Assembly (NCBI GenBank): GCA_900556525.1
Contig: USOZ01000114.1
Span: 1-6,218 of the forward strand
Source of the DNA: an uncultured Oscillospiraceae bacterium
GTDB taxonomy: Bacteria > Bacillota > Clostridia > Oscillospirales > Ruminococcaceae
Direction: 5' to 3'
DNA length: 6,218 nt
Shown here: positions 6,203 to 6,218 of the stretch, one piece after another
Layout: every line of letters starts with the position of its first letter
Numbering within the stretch: the first letter of the stretch is position 1
Notes under the pieces: model-generated
Databases searched by the model: none
What the model saw: only the letters and a program-made list of their open reading frames with translations
Told to the model about the DNA's origin: nothing
Made by a program: the position numbers and the translations under genes

Positions 6203-6218
6203 GAGCTTTCGGCTTCGC

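Overview
The window looks like a piece of a Bacillota chromosome, most likely a gut-type clostridium (Oscillospiraceae/Lachnospiraceae-like). This rests on strong AGGAGG-type ribosome binding sites, a consensus vegetative promoter, a ClpC-type unfoldase with a UVR motif, and a heterodimeric ABC exporter of the kind common in Clostridia. The genus is inference. There are no rRNA, tRNA, CRISPR or insertion-sequence signals. All coding is ordinary and intact; only the clpC gene is cut, by the left edge.

Left (1-1582, minus strand): the first 527 codons of a clpC-like AAA+ unfoldase, with N domain, first ATPase domain and UVR-containing middle domain. The frame stays open to the window edge, so the second ATPase domain lies outside. 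Positions 1583-1678 form a divergent control region with a perfect 14-bp palindrome. Reading away from it on the plus strand is a 43-codon gene (1679-1810) for a cysteine/glycine/asparagine-rich peptide with one hydrophobic segment. This is the least understood item in the window.

Middle (1811-1919): two hairpins back to back in the convergent gap. In both, the base-pairing and the T-run fit termination of the minus-strand operon better than the plus-strand gene.

Right (1920-6050, minus strand): a tight three-gene operon, marR-type regulator, then ABC half-transporter A, then ABC half-transporter B, with 4-bp and 11-bp overlaps. The two half-transporters have complementary sequence degeneracy (Asp for the catalytic Glu and Gln for the switch His in A; LSQGQ signature in B). 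This marks them as the two halves of one heterodimeric exporter with one degenerate and one competent ATP site. A consensus sigma-A promoter (TTGACA, 17 bp, TATAAT) lies upstream at 6100-6128, with an imperfect palindrome over the predicted start site that is a candidate MarR operator. The probable logic is a drug- or metabolite-responsive, autoregulated efflux operon. Beyond it, 6129-6218 holds no gene, only some GC-rich inverted-repeat structure.

I found no clear evidence of a wholly new system. The best leads are the small cysteine-rich peptide facing clpC and the palindrome between them.
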